Shown here: positions 32,849-41,520 of the stretch, in pieces
Position numbering within the stretch: the stretch's first letter is position 1
How the letters are laid out: each line of letters begins with the position of its first letter
Notes under the pieces: generated by a model
Database searches by the model: none
Seen by the model: the letters and a program-made list of their open reading frames with translations, nothing else
What the model was told of the DNA's origin: nothing
Position numbers and translations under genes: made by a program
Source: Candidatus Saccharibacteria bacterium UBA1932
GTDB taxonomy: Bacteria > Patescibacteriota > Saccharimonadia > Saccharimonadales > Saccharimonadaceae
Direction of reading: 5' to 3'
DNA: 56,423 nt
NCBI GenBank assembly: GCA_002337095.1
Contig: DDFI01000007.1
Span: forward strand, 1-56,423

Positions 32849-32877
32849 ATTATAACACAAATATCACTTTTTGTGAA
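32849..32877 (-). promoter_or_regulatory. Sigma70-type promoter (TTCACA, 17 bp, TATAAT), minus strand
   Basis: TTCACA is the complement of 32872-32877 and TATAAT the complement of 32849-32854, exactly 17 bp apart. It overlaps the last codons of ackA. Confidence 0.7.
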
Positions 32878-34057
32878 GTGCCGCGGCGGTGTGGCGCATG
32901 ATTTCGCGGGATTCGTCGGCGGGGATGACCATGATGGGCCGCGATTGCGTGAGCGCGGCGATGTTGGTCATGATGGACGGGCCTTCGCAGGCTTTGTTGG
33001 TATCCAGATCAAGCTGGAAGTCCAGATAATGGAACTTGGCGATAATGCGCCGCCGCAGCATCCACGAGCGCTCCCCTACCGTGCCGGTAAACACGATCAT
33101 GTCGGCGCCGCCGAGCGCTGCGGTCATCTGGCCGATAGCTTTGGCGATGGTGTAGATAAGGGTTTCGAGCGCCAGGTGTGCCAGGTGGTCGCCGGCTTCT
33201 TCGCGGCTACGTAGTTCGCGGATATCGTTGCTGCCGCCCAGCCCTAGCAAGCCGCCGCGGGTGTTTAGGTAATTGGCCAGCTCGTCGTCGCTAATGCCAA
33301 GTGCTGTGCGTAGCGCCAGCGCCGCCCCGACGTCGATGGTGCCAGAGCGAGTTGCCATAAGCACGCCCTCGAGCGGGCTGTAGCCCATAGTGGTGTCGAT
33401 ACTTTCGCCTGCCTTGACAGCGGTAACACTACTACCGCTGCCGAGGTGGCAGACAATCAACCGCGGTACCAGATGATCGGTGGCGCGCAGATGTTTTACC
33501 GCCGCACCAACCGACAGGCCGTGATAGCCAAAACGCTTGATGTCGTGCTGATCAGCGTCGTGGATATCAATGCCGTAATTCCAGGCCTCGGTGGGCTTGG
33601 TGATATGAAAGGCGCTATCGCTGACGCCGACAATCGGCGTGTCGGCAAACTGTGCGCGCAGTAGCGTAAGTTCGTCGAGCGTGGCATGGATGTGCAGCGG
33701 CGCCAGCGTCATTAACGAGGTGAGCCGCGCCACTACCTCGTCGGTTACTAGATGGTCTTGCATAAAAAACGTGCTCGGCGCTACGACACGTAGGCCAATT
33801 GCCGTGATCTGTTCGCCCGCTTGCAGGATTGCCTGGCTGTGGAGTAGTTCGTTGACGTGTTCGGCGGCATGCGCAACGTCGGGTAGATTCACCTGGAGAT
33901 CGCGTGTGGTGCCGCCGGATCGTAGATGGCACTGGACTGCTCCGTCGGTGACCTCGTAATGTAGCTCGGCTACGACATCACGGCCGCGGTACAGAGCGTA
34001 CTTGCGGCTCGAGCTGCCGGGATTTGCGACCAGTATGAGCTGAGTATCCACCGACAT
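32864..34057 (-). CDS. ackA: Acetate kinase
   Basis: 397 residues, standard length. Motifs: LVANPGSSSRKYALY at the N-terminus (usually NxGSSS), FGYHGLSV-like RFGYHGLSVGA, HLGSGSSVTAVKAG, MGYSPLEGVLMATRSGTID and FTGTVGE. It converts acetyl phosphate and ADP to acetate and ATP. It lies 7 nt downstream of xfp, so the pair forms an operon that turns sugar phosphates into acetyl phosphate and ATP by substrate-level phosphorylation. Confidence 0.95.
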   Translation of the reverse strand: MSVDTQLILVANPGSSSRKYALYRGRDVVAELHYEVTDGAVQCHLRSGGTTRDLQVNLPDVAHAAEHVNELLHSQAILQAGEQITAIGLRVVAPSTFFMQDHLVTDEVVARLTSLMTLAPLHIHATLDELTLLRAQFADTPIVGVSDSAFHITKPTEAWNYGIDIHDADQHDIKRFGYHGLSVGAAVKHLRATDHLVPRLIVCHLGSGSSVTAVKAGESIDTTMGYSPLEGVLMATRSGTIDVGAALALRTALGISDDELANYLNTRGGLLGLGGSNDIRELRSREEAGDHLAHLALETLIYTIAKAIGQMTAALGGADMIVFTGTVGERSWMLRRRIIAKFHYLDFQLDLDTNKACEGPSIMTNIAALTQSRPIMVIPADESREIMRHTAAALHKK

Positions 34058-34064
34058 ATGCCGC

Positions 34065-36467
34065 CTAATTGGTCTGGCCGTGCCAGGCTTCCTCGGTGGC
34101 TTGCTGGAGGCCGCGAGCAGCTGGCCATACCCAGCCCTCGATGTCCTCTAGGTCGACGCCGTATTGTTTGATGTACTCGAGGTTGGCAGCGAGCAGATCG
34201 TCGTACTTGGCCATCAAGTGCTTGGCCTCTTCGAACGGCAGAATGCCATTGCGCCCCAGCTGCTCGAGCGCCGCCTGCGCTAGCTGATAGCGGCTGGTAT
34301 TGTTGCGGACGTGCATGTCGAATGGCGTGGTGGTGCTGCCGCTTTCGATATAGCCGCGAATATCGAATCGAGCGGCGTCGGCCTCGTAGTTAAATAGGGC
34401 GGATTTGATGGTCTGTGGATAGCCGTGGAAGTTGAAAATCACCGGCTTGTCGTGGGTAAAGGCGCGCTCGAAATCATCTTGGTCGACTGGCCGTGCAGCC
34501 GTACCGAAGCCGTTGCCGGTCATGCTTGAGATATTGACCATGCGGATGCGAGCATGCGGTACGTCTTGGCGAAGCAGGCTGATGGCTGCCATGATTTCTT
34601 TGGTTGGGTAATCCCCTGCCGCTGCCATAACGATATCGGGATTGTCGTCGCTGGCGAACTGCCAGATCATGATGCCGGCGTCGGCCTGTTGGCGAGCAAG
34701 CTGGGGTGTCAACCAGCGCGGCTCAAGAGTTTTGCCAGCACAGATAACATTGATTTGGCGTGTGGCGGTGAGCATTTTCTCGAGGCAGATCAGCGTAGTA
34801 TTGCCATCGGCCGGGAAAAACACATTGGCGTATTCGCCCTGACGCCTTAGAACATCGTCGATGAAGCCGGGGTTTTGGTGGCTAAAACCGTTGTGGTCTT
34901 GGCGCCAACCGCTAGAGGTGAGGATGTAGTTGATGCTTGGGATGGTGCCGCGCCACGGCACGAGGCGGGCCTGCGAAAGGAATTTGCCGTACTGGTCCAT
35001 CATGCTGGTGACGACCTGGACGAAGGCCTCGTAGCTGGCAAACATTGCATGGCGGCCGGTCAGCACGTAACCTTGCATCAGGCCCTGCATGTTGTGCTCG
35101 GACAGCATCTCCATGACGCGACCGTCGCGGGCTAGGTCGATATCCCAGGGCTTGATGGGCCACTGCCAGGCGCGCGAAGTGGCCTGAAACACCGCGTCGA
35201 GCTTGTTTGAGTAGGTCTCGTCGGGGCTCATAAATCGGAAATTGCGCTGGTCGGCATTGAGGCGAAATACCTCGCGCAAATATTCGCCGGCGCGGCGCAT
35301 ACTGCTGCTGCCCATGGTGCCAGGCACGGTGGCATCTTCCATAAATTGCTCGGCCGATGGCAGATTGAGGGGCTTGTAGACAGGGTCGCCGCCGCGGGCA
35401 TGGGGGTTGTTGCCGAGGCGCCGGGCGGGATCATCGGGCAGAATGTCGTGGATATAGTCGCCAAATCCGGTTTTGCGGTCGAATAGTTCGCCGAATTTGT
35501 ACGAGTGCAGCCAGCTGTTGAGCAGCTTCAGCTGATGCTCGTCGGTTTTAGCCTCGGTCAGGACGACTTGGTGCGAGAGGCAGTTGCCTTCGATTTTTTG
35601 GCCGTCGAGCTCTTTGACGCCGGTCCAGCCCTTGAGGGTACGCATGACAATCATCGGCATGCGCGGGGCTTCGTCGTCGTCACGTGCGCGGATTTCCTGC
35701 ACTAATTCGTGGGCCCACTCTAGCGCGTCGGCCATTTCGGTGTGGGGATCGGCGCCTTCCTTGGTGGTGTCGACAATGCGCGGCTCGTAGCCGTAGCCAG
35801 AGAACAGCGACATCAGCTCGTAGTTTGTCATGCGGCCAAATACGGTGGGTGCGCTGATTTTGTAGCCGTTGAGGTGTAAAATTGGCAGTACGATGCCGTC
35901 GGTTTTGGGGTTGATAAGCTTGTTGAGGTGCCAGGCGCCGGCAGTCGGGCCGGTCTCGGCTTCGCCGTCGCCCACTAGGCAGGCGACCATTAGGTCGGGG
36001 TTGTCCATCACTGCGCCATAGCTTGTGCTGAGGCTGTAGCCGAGCTCGCCGCCCTCGAGGATGACGCCGGGGGTCTCGGGGTTGGAGTGGCTGGGGTAGC
36101 CGTATGGCCAGCTAAATTTGCGGGTGAGCTGTACGATGCCGTCGTAGGTGACGGGCAGTTTGTCGTCGACGGCGGCCAACGAACCCTCGATAAACAAATT
36201 GGACTGAATAGCCGGAAAGCCGTGGCCTGGGCCAACGACGAGCATCATGCTTTGGTCTTTGACCTTGGCCAGGCGCGAGAAATGCGCGTAGGCAAAGTTG
36301 ATGCCTGGACAGCTGCCCCAGTGGCCAAGCAGGCGGCTCTTGACATCTTCGAATTTCAGGTCGCGGTCCATCATTTGGTTATCATGCAGAAAAATCTGCG
36401 CCGCGCTTAAGTAATTGGTCGCTCGCAGATATTTGTTGAGTGAGTGCTTTTCTTTTGTCGTGATCAT
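34065..36467 (-). CDS. xfp: Phosphoketolase (xylulose 5-P / fructose 6-P)
   Basis: 800 residues, full length. Thiamine diphosphate enzyme with motifs GHWGSCPGINFAYAH, VGPGHGFPAIQSNLF, VGDGEAETGPTAGAWHLNK and HLNGYKISAPTVF. It splits xylulose 5-phosphate (and possibly fructose 6-phosphate) with phosphate into acetyl phosphate plus glyceraldehyde 3-phosphate (or erythrose 4-phosphate). Located directly before ackA. A TGTATACT box about 10 nt upstream suggests near-leaderless transcription. It points to heterofermentative metabolism. Confidence 0.96.
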   Translation of the reverse strand: MITTKEKHSLNKYLRATNYLSAAQIFLHDNQMMDRDLKFEDVKSRLLGHWGSCPGINFAYAHFSRLAKVKDQSMMLVVGPGHGFPAIQSNLFIEGSLAAVDDKLPVTYDGIVQLTRKFSWPYGYPSHSNPETPGVILEGGELGYSLSTSYGAVMDNPDLMVACLVGDGEAETGPTAGAWHLNKLINPKTDGIVLPILHLNGYKISAPTVFGRMTNYELMSLFSGYGYEPRIVDTTKEGADPHTEMADALEWAHELVQEIRARDDDEAPRMPMIVMRTLKGWTGVKELDGQKIEGNCLSHQVVLTEAKTDEHQLKLLNSWLHSYKFGELFDRKTGFGDYIHDILPDDPARRLGNNPHARGGDPVYKPLNLPSAEQFMEDATVPGTMGSSSMRRAGEYLREVFRLNADQRNFRFMSPDETYSNKLDAVFQATSRAWQWPIKPWDIDLARDGRVMEMLSEHNMQGLMQGYVLTGRHAMFASYEAFVQVVTSMMDQYGKFLSQARLVPWRGTIPSINYILTSSGWRQDHNGFSHQNPGFIDDVLRRQGEYANVFFPADGNTTLICLEKMLTATRQINVICAGKTLEPRWLTPQLARQQADAGIMIWQFASDDNPDIVMAAAGDYPTKEIMAAISLLRQDVPHARIRMVNISSMTGNGFGTAARPVDQDDFERAFTHDKPVIFNFHGYPQTIKSALFNYEADAARFDIRGYIESGSTTTPFDMHVRNNTSRYQLAQAALEQLGRNGILPFEEAKHLMAKYDDLLAANLEYIKQYGVDLEDIEGWVWPAARGLQQATEEAWHGQTN

Positions 36468-36544
36468 ACTAGATATTAGTATACATCACGCTTATGCTTA
36501 GAGGAAGAGCGTCGTGTGATAGATGATAAATAGCTGAGTATATC

Positions 36545-37540
36545 TTATTTGGCGACAGGGATAGACAGCATGAATACCGAGCCGTCCTGGCTGGAACGTG
36601 TCAGCGCCACTCGCCCGCGCTGCAGCGTCATGAGCTTGCGCGCCAGTGGTAGGCCAAGGCCGGTGCCGTTGACGTGTGAGTTGGTGCGCGATTGATCGGC
36701 GCGGTAAAAACGGTCAAAAATATACGGCTGATCATCGGCCTCGATGCCACCGCCTTGGTCGGCAATACTCAGCTCGTACAGGCCGCCACGAATAGCAGAC
36801 GTAAGCGTAATCGTAGTGTCTGCGGGGCTATATTTGATGGCGTTGTCAAGCAAAATTGCCAGCGCATCGGCCAGGCTCTCAGCGCTCGCCATGACATTCG
36901 CTGTAGTGACATCCGGCGTGATGGCGATATGCTTGGCGGTGGCGCGGCTGAGCACGCGACTAATGGCGAGCGAGACGACGTCGTCGATGCTGGTGGGGCT
37001 AAGCTCGAGCGGCTGGTCGTGTGCGAGTAGCAACAGGCGGTCGGTGAGCGCGCGCAGGCGGCCGACTTCGTCGAGATTGCTGGCCAATATCTCGTGGTAT
37101 AGCGATTTGGGCGACCGCGGATCGCGCAGGGCGACCTCGATTTCGGTCTGCATCACTGTTAGCGGCGTCTTGAGCTCGTGTGCGGCATCGCTCGAGAACC
37201 GACTTTGCGCTTCGGCTGCCGTAGCGATTGGCCGCAGTGCGCGCCGGGCAAAGAAATAACTCGTCACGCTCCCCACCCCTACCACAGTTAGCGCAAATAG
37301 GCCGAGGCTGGTCAGCAGGTGCGAATTGCTTTGTTCGAGCCGCTCCTCGCGAGCCGCGCGTAGCAGGCTCGAATCGGCCGGATTGTCGCCTCGCATGAAT
37401 AGCGGCGCATTGAGGGCGTGGTGCAGCTCAGCCTGAGCGACCGCATACACGATGCCGCTAAAGGCCAGGCTGAGCAAGATGAGTATCGCCGTAAACCAAG
37501 CAGTCAGGCGCCAGACGGCATGAGTAAACCGCTCGTTCAT
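36545..37540 (-). CDS. Sensor histidine kinase
   Basis: 331 residues. Two membrane helices (TAWFTAILILLSLAFSGIVYAV and LTSLGLFALTVVGVGSVTSYF) flank a short extracytoplasmic loop of about 50 residues. The H-box is SDAAHELKTPLTVM; N-box DNAIKYSP, G-boxes DQGGGIEADDQ and GTGLGLPLARKL follow. It autophosphorylates on His and signals to the adjacent response regulator, whose stop overlaps this start by one base (TAATG). The signal is unknown; the tiny sensor loop suggests envelope sensing. Confidence 0.92.
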   Translation of the reverse strand: MNERFTHAVWRLTAWFTAILILLSLAFSGIVYAVAQAELHHALNAPLFMRGDNPADSSLLRAAREERLEQSNSHLLTSLGLFALTVVGVGSVTSYFFARRALRPIATAAEAQSRFSSDAAHELKTPLTVMQTEIEVALRDPRSPKSLYHEILASNLDEVGRLRALTDRLLLLAHDQPLELSPTSIDDVVSLAISRVLSRATAKHIAITPDVTTANVMASAESLADALAILLDNAIKYSPADTTITLTSAIRGGLYELSIADQGGGIEADDQPYIFDRFYRADQSRTNSHVNGTGLGLPLARKLMTLQRGRVALTRSSQDGSVFMLSIPVAK

Positions 37541-38235
37541 TAGCGAGGGCGCGATTCGTCGGTGTGGATGATGTAGCCAAAGCCACGGGCGGTTTCGATG
37601 AGTGGTCGTTCCTTAGGAAAGGCGCGGTCGACCTTGTCGCGGAGGTATTTGACGTAGGCTTCAACGGTGTTTGGCAGTACGGTTGAGTCGAAGTCCCAGA
37701 CGTGGCTGATAATTTGGTCTTTGCTCATGACGCGGCCAGCGTTGCGCATTAGGTAGGCCAATAGCGCGTATTCGGTGCGCGATAGGCGGATGTGCTTGCC
37801 GCTGCGTTCGGCCTGGTAGGTGTTCATGTTGAGTGTGAGGGGGCCGACGGTGATGCATGTGCGGGGCATTTCTTTGGGTCGGCGTGTCAGGGCGCGGACG
37901 CGGGCCAGCAGCTCTTCAAATGCAAATGGCTTGACCATATAGTCGTCGGCGCCTGCGTTGAGGCCAGCCACCTTGTCTTTAGTTTGGCTTTTGGCGCTGA
38001 GCATGATGATTGGTGTGCTGAGTTTTTGCTTGCGCAGATCTTTGCAGATTTCTAGGCCGTCTTTGCCGCCGGGCAGCATGCGGTCGAGGATGATGACGTC
38101 GTAATCGTCGCCCATCGCCATGCTATATCCGGTGGGGCCGTCCTCGGCGATTTCGACATTCATGTGCTCTTGCTTGAGCCCGGTGCTGACCGCACGGGCG
38201 ATTTTTTGTTCGTCTTCGATAACTAGAACTTTCAT
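37540..38235 (-). CDS. OmpR/PhoB-family response regulator
   Basis: 231 residues. Receiver domain MKVLVIEDEQKIAR with phospho-acceptor Asp in VIILDRMLPG and the Lys in MVKPFAFEEL. The C-terminal winged helix (LTLNMNTYQAERSGKHIRLSRTEYALLAYLM to TVEAYVKYLRDKVD) binds DNA. Co-transcribed with the histidine kinase. Target promoters are not evident here. Confidence 0.95.
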   Translation of the reverse strand: MKVLVIEDEQKIARAVSTGLKQEHMNVEIAEDGPTGYSMAMGDDYDVIILDRMLPGGKDGLEICKDLRKQKLSTPIIMLSAKSQTKDKVAGLNAGADDYMVKPFAFEELLARVRALTRRPKEMPRTCITVGPLTLNMNTYQAERSGKHIRLSRTEYALLAYLMRNAGRVMSKDQIISHVWDFDSTVLPNTVEAYVKYLRDKVDRAFPKERPLIETARGFGYIIHTDESRPR

Positions 38236-38351
38236 GATACTCCCTTCTGGTTATACTATCTATTATAGCAGGTTTGCTGGCAAATGCCTGATTTTTTCAC
38301 AAATACCCTAGATAATCGCCAGCGAGCGACCTGTTTGTTTTGCGGGCATTA

Positions 38352-38360
38352 TGGTATAAT
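38352..38360 (+). promoter_or_regulatory. Extended -10 box upstream of the tRNA-Gln locus
   Basis: TGGTATAAT is the only good promoter box before the tRNA. A transcript starting near 38367 would include the truncated tRNA copy at 38393 and the full tRNA at 38524. Confidence 0.5.
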
Positions 38361-38380
38361 TTCGAATTGTATCGCAGTTG

Positions 38381-40246
38381 TTAAAAATACCAGTAGTGGG
38401 ATGTCGCCAAGTGGTAAGGTAACAGGTTGTTCGAGCGCGTATGCGCGAGTAGATAGATCATCGTCCTGGACCAAAACCTTGCTATATGGCGGTATCTTAC
38501 CGTATCGCAAACAAACATCGTAGTGGGATGTCGCCAAGTGGTAAGGCACCAGGTTTTGGTCCTGGCATTCGGGGGTTCGAATCCCTCCATCCCAGCCAAA
38601 AGTTTGTTACTCAAACCCCGAGCATAAGAAATCATCTTATCAGACAGGGTTTGGCATGACAGCTCGCCAGAAATAGCGAGCTGTTTTGTTTGTGCGGATA
38701 ATACCGCTTCAAAGGCAGACGTCCGTGCCGGTTTTACTTCATCGTGGGCATGTACTAGTACTTTCTTGAAGAATACTTGGTTCAACATCCGTTTGATGTG
38801 CTCTGGGGCGGATGTATACAGCTTACCTGCATTTGCTGCTATTTCTAGCACGCTGTCGAGGTTATCTTTTACTAACTCATAGTTTTGCTCTAGCACGGAC
38901 AACTTCGTATCTATATCAGTCATAGCTCGTTGCAATATAGTCTGCTCCTCCTTGAACATCTCGAGGGATATGGCATCGGCATAGTGAGCTTCTAGCAGTT
39001 TCTTCTGTTTTCTAGCAATCTTATCTTTCTCGAGCCGTATATTACCTTGTGAGGATAGTTCTTCTTGACGACGTTTATCTAATTCGTCATAGAGAATTTC
39101 TTTAAGTCTTTCTTTTTGCGATTCGCTGAGGTGGATCGACGCATAGTGTTGCTCTATTTGCTTTTCAACTTGGTATATTTGTACCGATCGTTGCTGGCAG
39201 TTCTTTCGTTTACTGTGGCGTTCACTGCACATAAAGTACTCATACGTACCTCCTAATTTGCCACGAGACATTTGTACTACCAATCTACCGCCACACGTAC
39301 CGCACCAGACGGTGCTTTTTAGGAAGTGAGGGTGCTTTCGGGTACGTTCACCCATTGTGTGGCTTTTGAGGACATCTTGTACCTGTTGCCATGTATGTTC
39401 ATCAACAAGCTTAGGGTGACTACCGTCATGATACACGCCACTGTATTTGACTAGCCCTTTATAGTACGGATTGACGAGTATCTTATTCATTCTTGCTGCA
39501 TTGACAGGCTTTGATGGTATTTTGGATGTTTCGAGGGTCGTAAGCCCCTCTGTTGCTAGCTCACTGGCAAGTTGTTTCACCGTGTAGCTGCCTTGGGCGT
39601 ACAGTTTAAATGCCTTTGCGATGAGTGGGGCTCGTTCGGCATCAAGCTCGACTGTTCGGGCTTCACGCCCATGCCCATCCCAGAACGGCGCATTCCTGTA
39701 GCCAAGCGGTGCCTTAGACGGCGTACCGCCATTCTGCACCTTTTGCAGCATACCTTTCTTCACTTCATGAGCGAGGTTGTTGCTGTAGAACTCAGCCACC
39801 GAGCTCATAATGCCGTGCATGAGTGAACCTGATGGTGTGCTGTCGTCAAATGACTCCGAGGTAGATATGAGGCGAGTGTTTACTTGCTGGATGGCTCTGG
39901 TTATCTCAACGTCATCGGCACGGTTACGAGCCAGTCGGTCGAGCTTGTGGACAATGACATAGTCCACCTTATGTTGCTTGATGTATTCCAGCATTTCTTG
40001 CAGGGCGGGTCGGTCAGCGGTCTTAGCAGACTCTCCACGGTCGACAAACTCCTTGACGACAAAGGCTCCCATACTTTCTGCCTTTTGTTGGTTGGCAGCT
40101 TTTTGAGCTGGAATCGAGAAGCCCTCGCTCGTGCCGCCTTTTTCAGCTTGACGCATGGTCGAGACACGGACGTACGATACAGCTATGCGTGGCCGTTCGT
40201 TTGCTCCCGTAACTTGCTCGATGCTTTGAAGTAGTAAATTGTTCAT
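38381..40246 (-). CDS. Large serine recombinase (integrase of the tRNA-Gln island)
   Basis: 621 residues as integrated. N-terminal resolvase domain with catalytic Ser in SYVRVSTMRQAEKG (about residue 29) and KLDRLARNRADD. Then a recombinase domain (NKILVNPYYKGLVKYSGVYHDG), a zinc ribbon (WCGTCGGRLV to YFMCSERHSKRKNC), a long coiled coil (430-500) and a C-terminal tail. AAGGAGG lies 8 nt before the ATG. The gene reads through attL: its last 65 residues are encoded by antisense of tRNA-Gln and the tRNA remnant. In the excised circle the frame would end AGMEGFD-stop after about 557 residues. Confidence 0.9.
   Translation of the reverse strand: MNNLLLQSIEQVTGANERPRIAVSYVRVSTMRQAEKGGTSEGFSIPAQKAANQQKAESMGAFVVKEFVDRGESAKTADRPALQEMLEYIKQHKVDYVIVHKLDRLARNRADDVEITRAIQQVNTRLISTSESFDDSTPSGSLMHGIMSSVAEFYSNNLAHEVKKGMLQKVQNGGTPSKAPLGYRNAPFWDGHGREARTVELDAERAPLIAKAFKLYAQGSYTVKQLASELATEGLTTLETSKIPSKPVNAARMNKILVNPYYKGLVKYSGVYHDGSHPKLVDEHTWQQVQDVLKSHTMGERTRKHPHFLKSTVWCGTCGGRLVVQMSRGKLGGTYEYFMCSERHSKRKNCQQRSVQIYQVEKQIEQHYASIHLSESQKERLKEILYDELDKRRQEELSSQGNIRLEKDKIARKQKKLLEAHYADAISLEMFKEEQTILQRAMTDIDTKLSVLEQNYELVKDNLDSVLEIAANAGKLYTSAPEHIKRMLNQVFFKKVLVHAHDEVKPARTSAFEAVLSAQTKQLAISGELSCQTLSDKMISYARGLSNKLLAGMEGFEPPNARTKTWCLTTWRHPTTMFVCDTVRYRHIARFWSRTMIYLLAHTRSNNLLPYHLATSHYWYF
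38393..38427 (+). pseudogene. Duplicate of the 5' half of tRNA-Gln
   Basis: The first 27 bases (from GTAGTGGGATG) are identical to 38520-38546, and the next 8 differ at two positions. The match stops in the anticodon stem, and no matching acceptor 3' half follows. It lies 127 bp upstream of the intact gene in the same orientation, so it is a remnant or partial duplication. An earlier integration or excision event is one explanation. Confidence 0.6.
38524..38598 (+). tRNA. tRNA-Gln (anticodon TTG)
   Basis: 75 nt with encoded CCA. The acceptor stem TGGGATG (38524-38530) pairs with CATCCCA (38588-38594), with discriminator G. Anticodon loop TTTTGGT lies between CCAGG and CCTGG, and the T-arm is GGGGGTTCGAATCCCTC. 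Its 3' end is the integration site of the downstream island, and its own terminator now lies 8 kb away at 46601. Confidence 0.95.
38577..38598 (+). repeat. attL: 22-bp direct repeat of the tRNA-Gln 3' end
   Basis: TCGAATCCCTCCATCCCAGC plus CA, identical to 46580-46601. It forms the T-loop to CCA part of the intact tRNA and also encodes AGMEGF of the recombinase on the other strand. Confidence 0.88.
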
Positions 40247-40396
40247 AGGTGATTCCTCCTTTCTGTATTACTTATTAGGTCATCCTATTGACGCTTCTTT
40301 CTGAGTGGAAGTCCAGTGGTTTCTGGGAATTACGAGGAGATTCTTGATATCTCCTATTTTCTCGCGGTGCCACCGAACCCCCACTCGTTTTAATGG

Positions 40397-40465
40397 TTAG
40401 TAAGGTAGTAGTTCATTCGTCCAGTATCTGCGCTGCTCGCTCAACTTCTCTATTGGCAGATCCAT
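40397..40465 (-). CDS. Possible 22-residue micro-ORF upstream of the recombinase
   Basis: Reads MDLPIEKLSEQRRYWTNE and ends LLPY. GGCGGAGGG lies 11 nt upstream. It sits between the 52-residue gene and the recombinase on the same strand, in an otherwise gene-free 388-bp stretch. Support is weak. Confidence 0.3.
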   Translation of the reverse strand: MDLPIEKLSEQRRYWTNELLPY

Positions 40466-40635
40466 GGCGTGCTTAGCCCTCCGCCTGTTACTATTTGTAA
40501 TTACACCCCAGAGGGGAGTAATTAGTCAGGTGGTTGAAAGTCGGACTGAACGGGGGTCGATTGCCCTCATATCCAAGGGGTGGAATGATGGGTGACATGA
40601 CAGGCCACATGACGGATTGCAAGTCAGCTAAGCTA

Positions 40636-40794
40636 TTACTCGACCCTGAGGTTTCGGGCGTACTGGTTAAGTGCCTGAGCTAGTCGCTCAAGGTTTGGGG
40701 CCGTTTCATATACTGGCTCAATATATACCCGTGCAGACAGCGACGGTCTGCCTCGTTTTCGGTGATTAGGTTGCTGGTACTGTATGTGCTTCAT
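40636..40794 (-). CDS. Small basic protein with AT-hook-like RGRP motif
   Basis: 52 residues, MKHIQYQQPNHRKRGRPS at the start. RKRGRP is an AT-hook-type DNA minor-groove motif, and the rest is helical (ETAPNLERLAQALNQYARNL). AAAGGAG lies 6 nt upstream of the ATG. It is the first gene of the recombinase transcript and may be an accessory DNA-binding or directionality factor; that role is inferred from position only. Confidence 0.55.
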   Translation of the reverse strand: MKHIQYQQPNHRKRGRPSLSARVYIEPVYETAPNLERLAQALNQYARNLRVE

Positions 40795-40990
40795 AGCTTT
40801 CTCCTTTCTGCTTGCCGTTTTAATGCTTCGATAACGATGCGTGTGACAAGTAGAGCTAGGATAGCAGAGGGGTCAAGGGATGGTCACGGATAAAGTGATC
40901 CACGTCGATAAGCGAAAAGACAGCCTCGTATCTGGAGGTTGCCTTGCAGCAGGGGGTGTTGCATGGGTTTTGAAGTATATTACTTACAGT
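40795..40990. other. Intergenic region between specificity gene and small basic gene
   Basis: About 200 bp. It contains the likely promoter of the small basic gene on the minus strand (TTGACC with a CTACTT-type -10, weak) and the region after the specificity gene. No further coding frame is supported. Confidence 0.35.
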
Positions 40991-41520
40991 CTACGCCATA
41001 GCAACCTGTCGAGTCGTGGAGATGTATTCTTCTCGCCACTTAACAACACCTTTGATTGTGAGTTTTTGCTGTGCGCTTATGAACAGCTCCATGAATTGAA
41101 TGTCAATTTCCTTGTCTTGGGTAACCGGTAAGTATATTTGTGCATCAGCTGCCAGTTTACGATTGAACTTAGTGGCGTAATCGTATTTACCTTTTGTGGC
41201 GGTACGGAACGCTGCGACGACGTACTGTAGGGATCTATCGGTCCACTGTGTATCTGACTTGGCGTGCAGTCCTTGGACGTGCGAATAGCCGACGAACGGC
41301 ACTTTTTGATAAAAAATACTATCCGAGGTAGTTGTATCAGAAAAGGTAATCATGTTACCCGGCTCGGTCGGAGCAAGACTTACATACCCGCCGACACCAT
41401 TGCCTAGGCTAGAGTTTACGACAACTGGTGTCGTGCCTGCTGATTTAAATAAAGTAGAGTTGGTTAAACCATAGTTTTTGGTAGGACGGATATCGAATAG
41501 ATCGCCGATGCGGAATGGTG
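40991..41520 (-). pseudogene. Second half of the phase-variable specificity subunit (currently out of frame)
   Basis: Translation in this frame starts inside the AG tract and gives SRLTPFRIGDLFDIRPTK, then a complete second target-recognition domain (GGYVSLAPTEPGN, FVGYSHVQGLHAKSDTQWTD, KGKYDYATKFNRKL, EIDIQFMELFISAQQKL). It mirrors the first half (FRTFTMGDVFEITTPKK), as expected for two-TRD specificity subunits. An internal ATG at 41353 could give a 120-residue fragment. One AG unit fewer in the tract would join it to the first half. Confidence 0.8.

Noticed and set aside
40501..40619. Minus-strand 39-codon frame (MWPVMSPIIPPLG...)
   Set aside because: No ribosome-binding site and Pro/Asn-rich composition; not supported as a gene.
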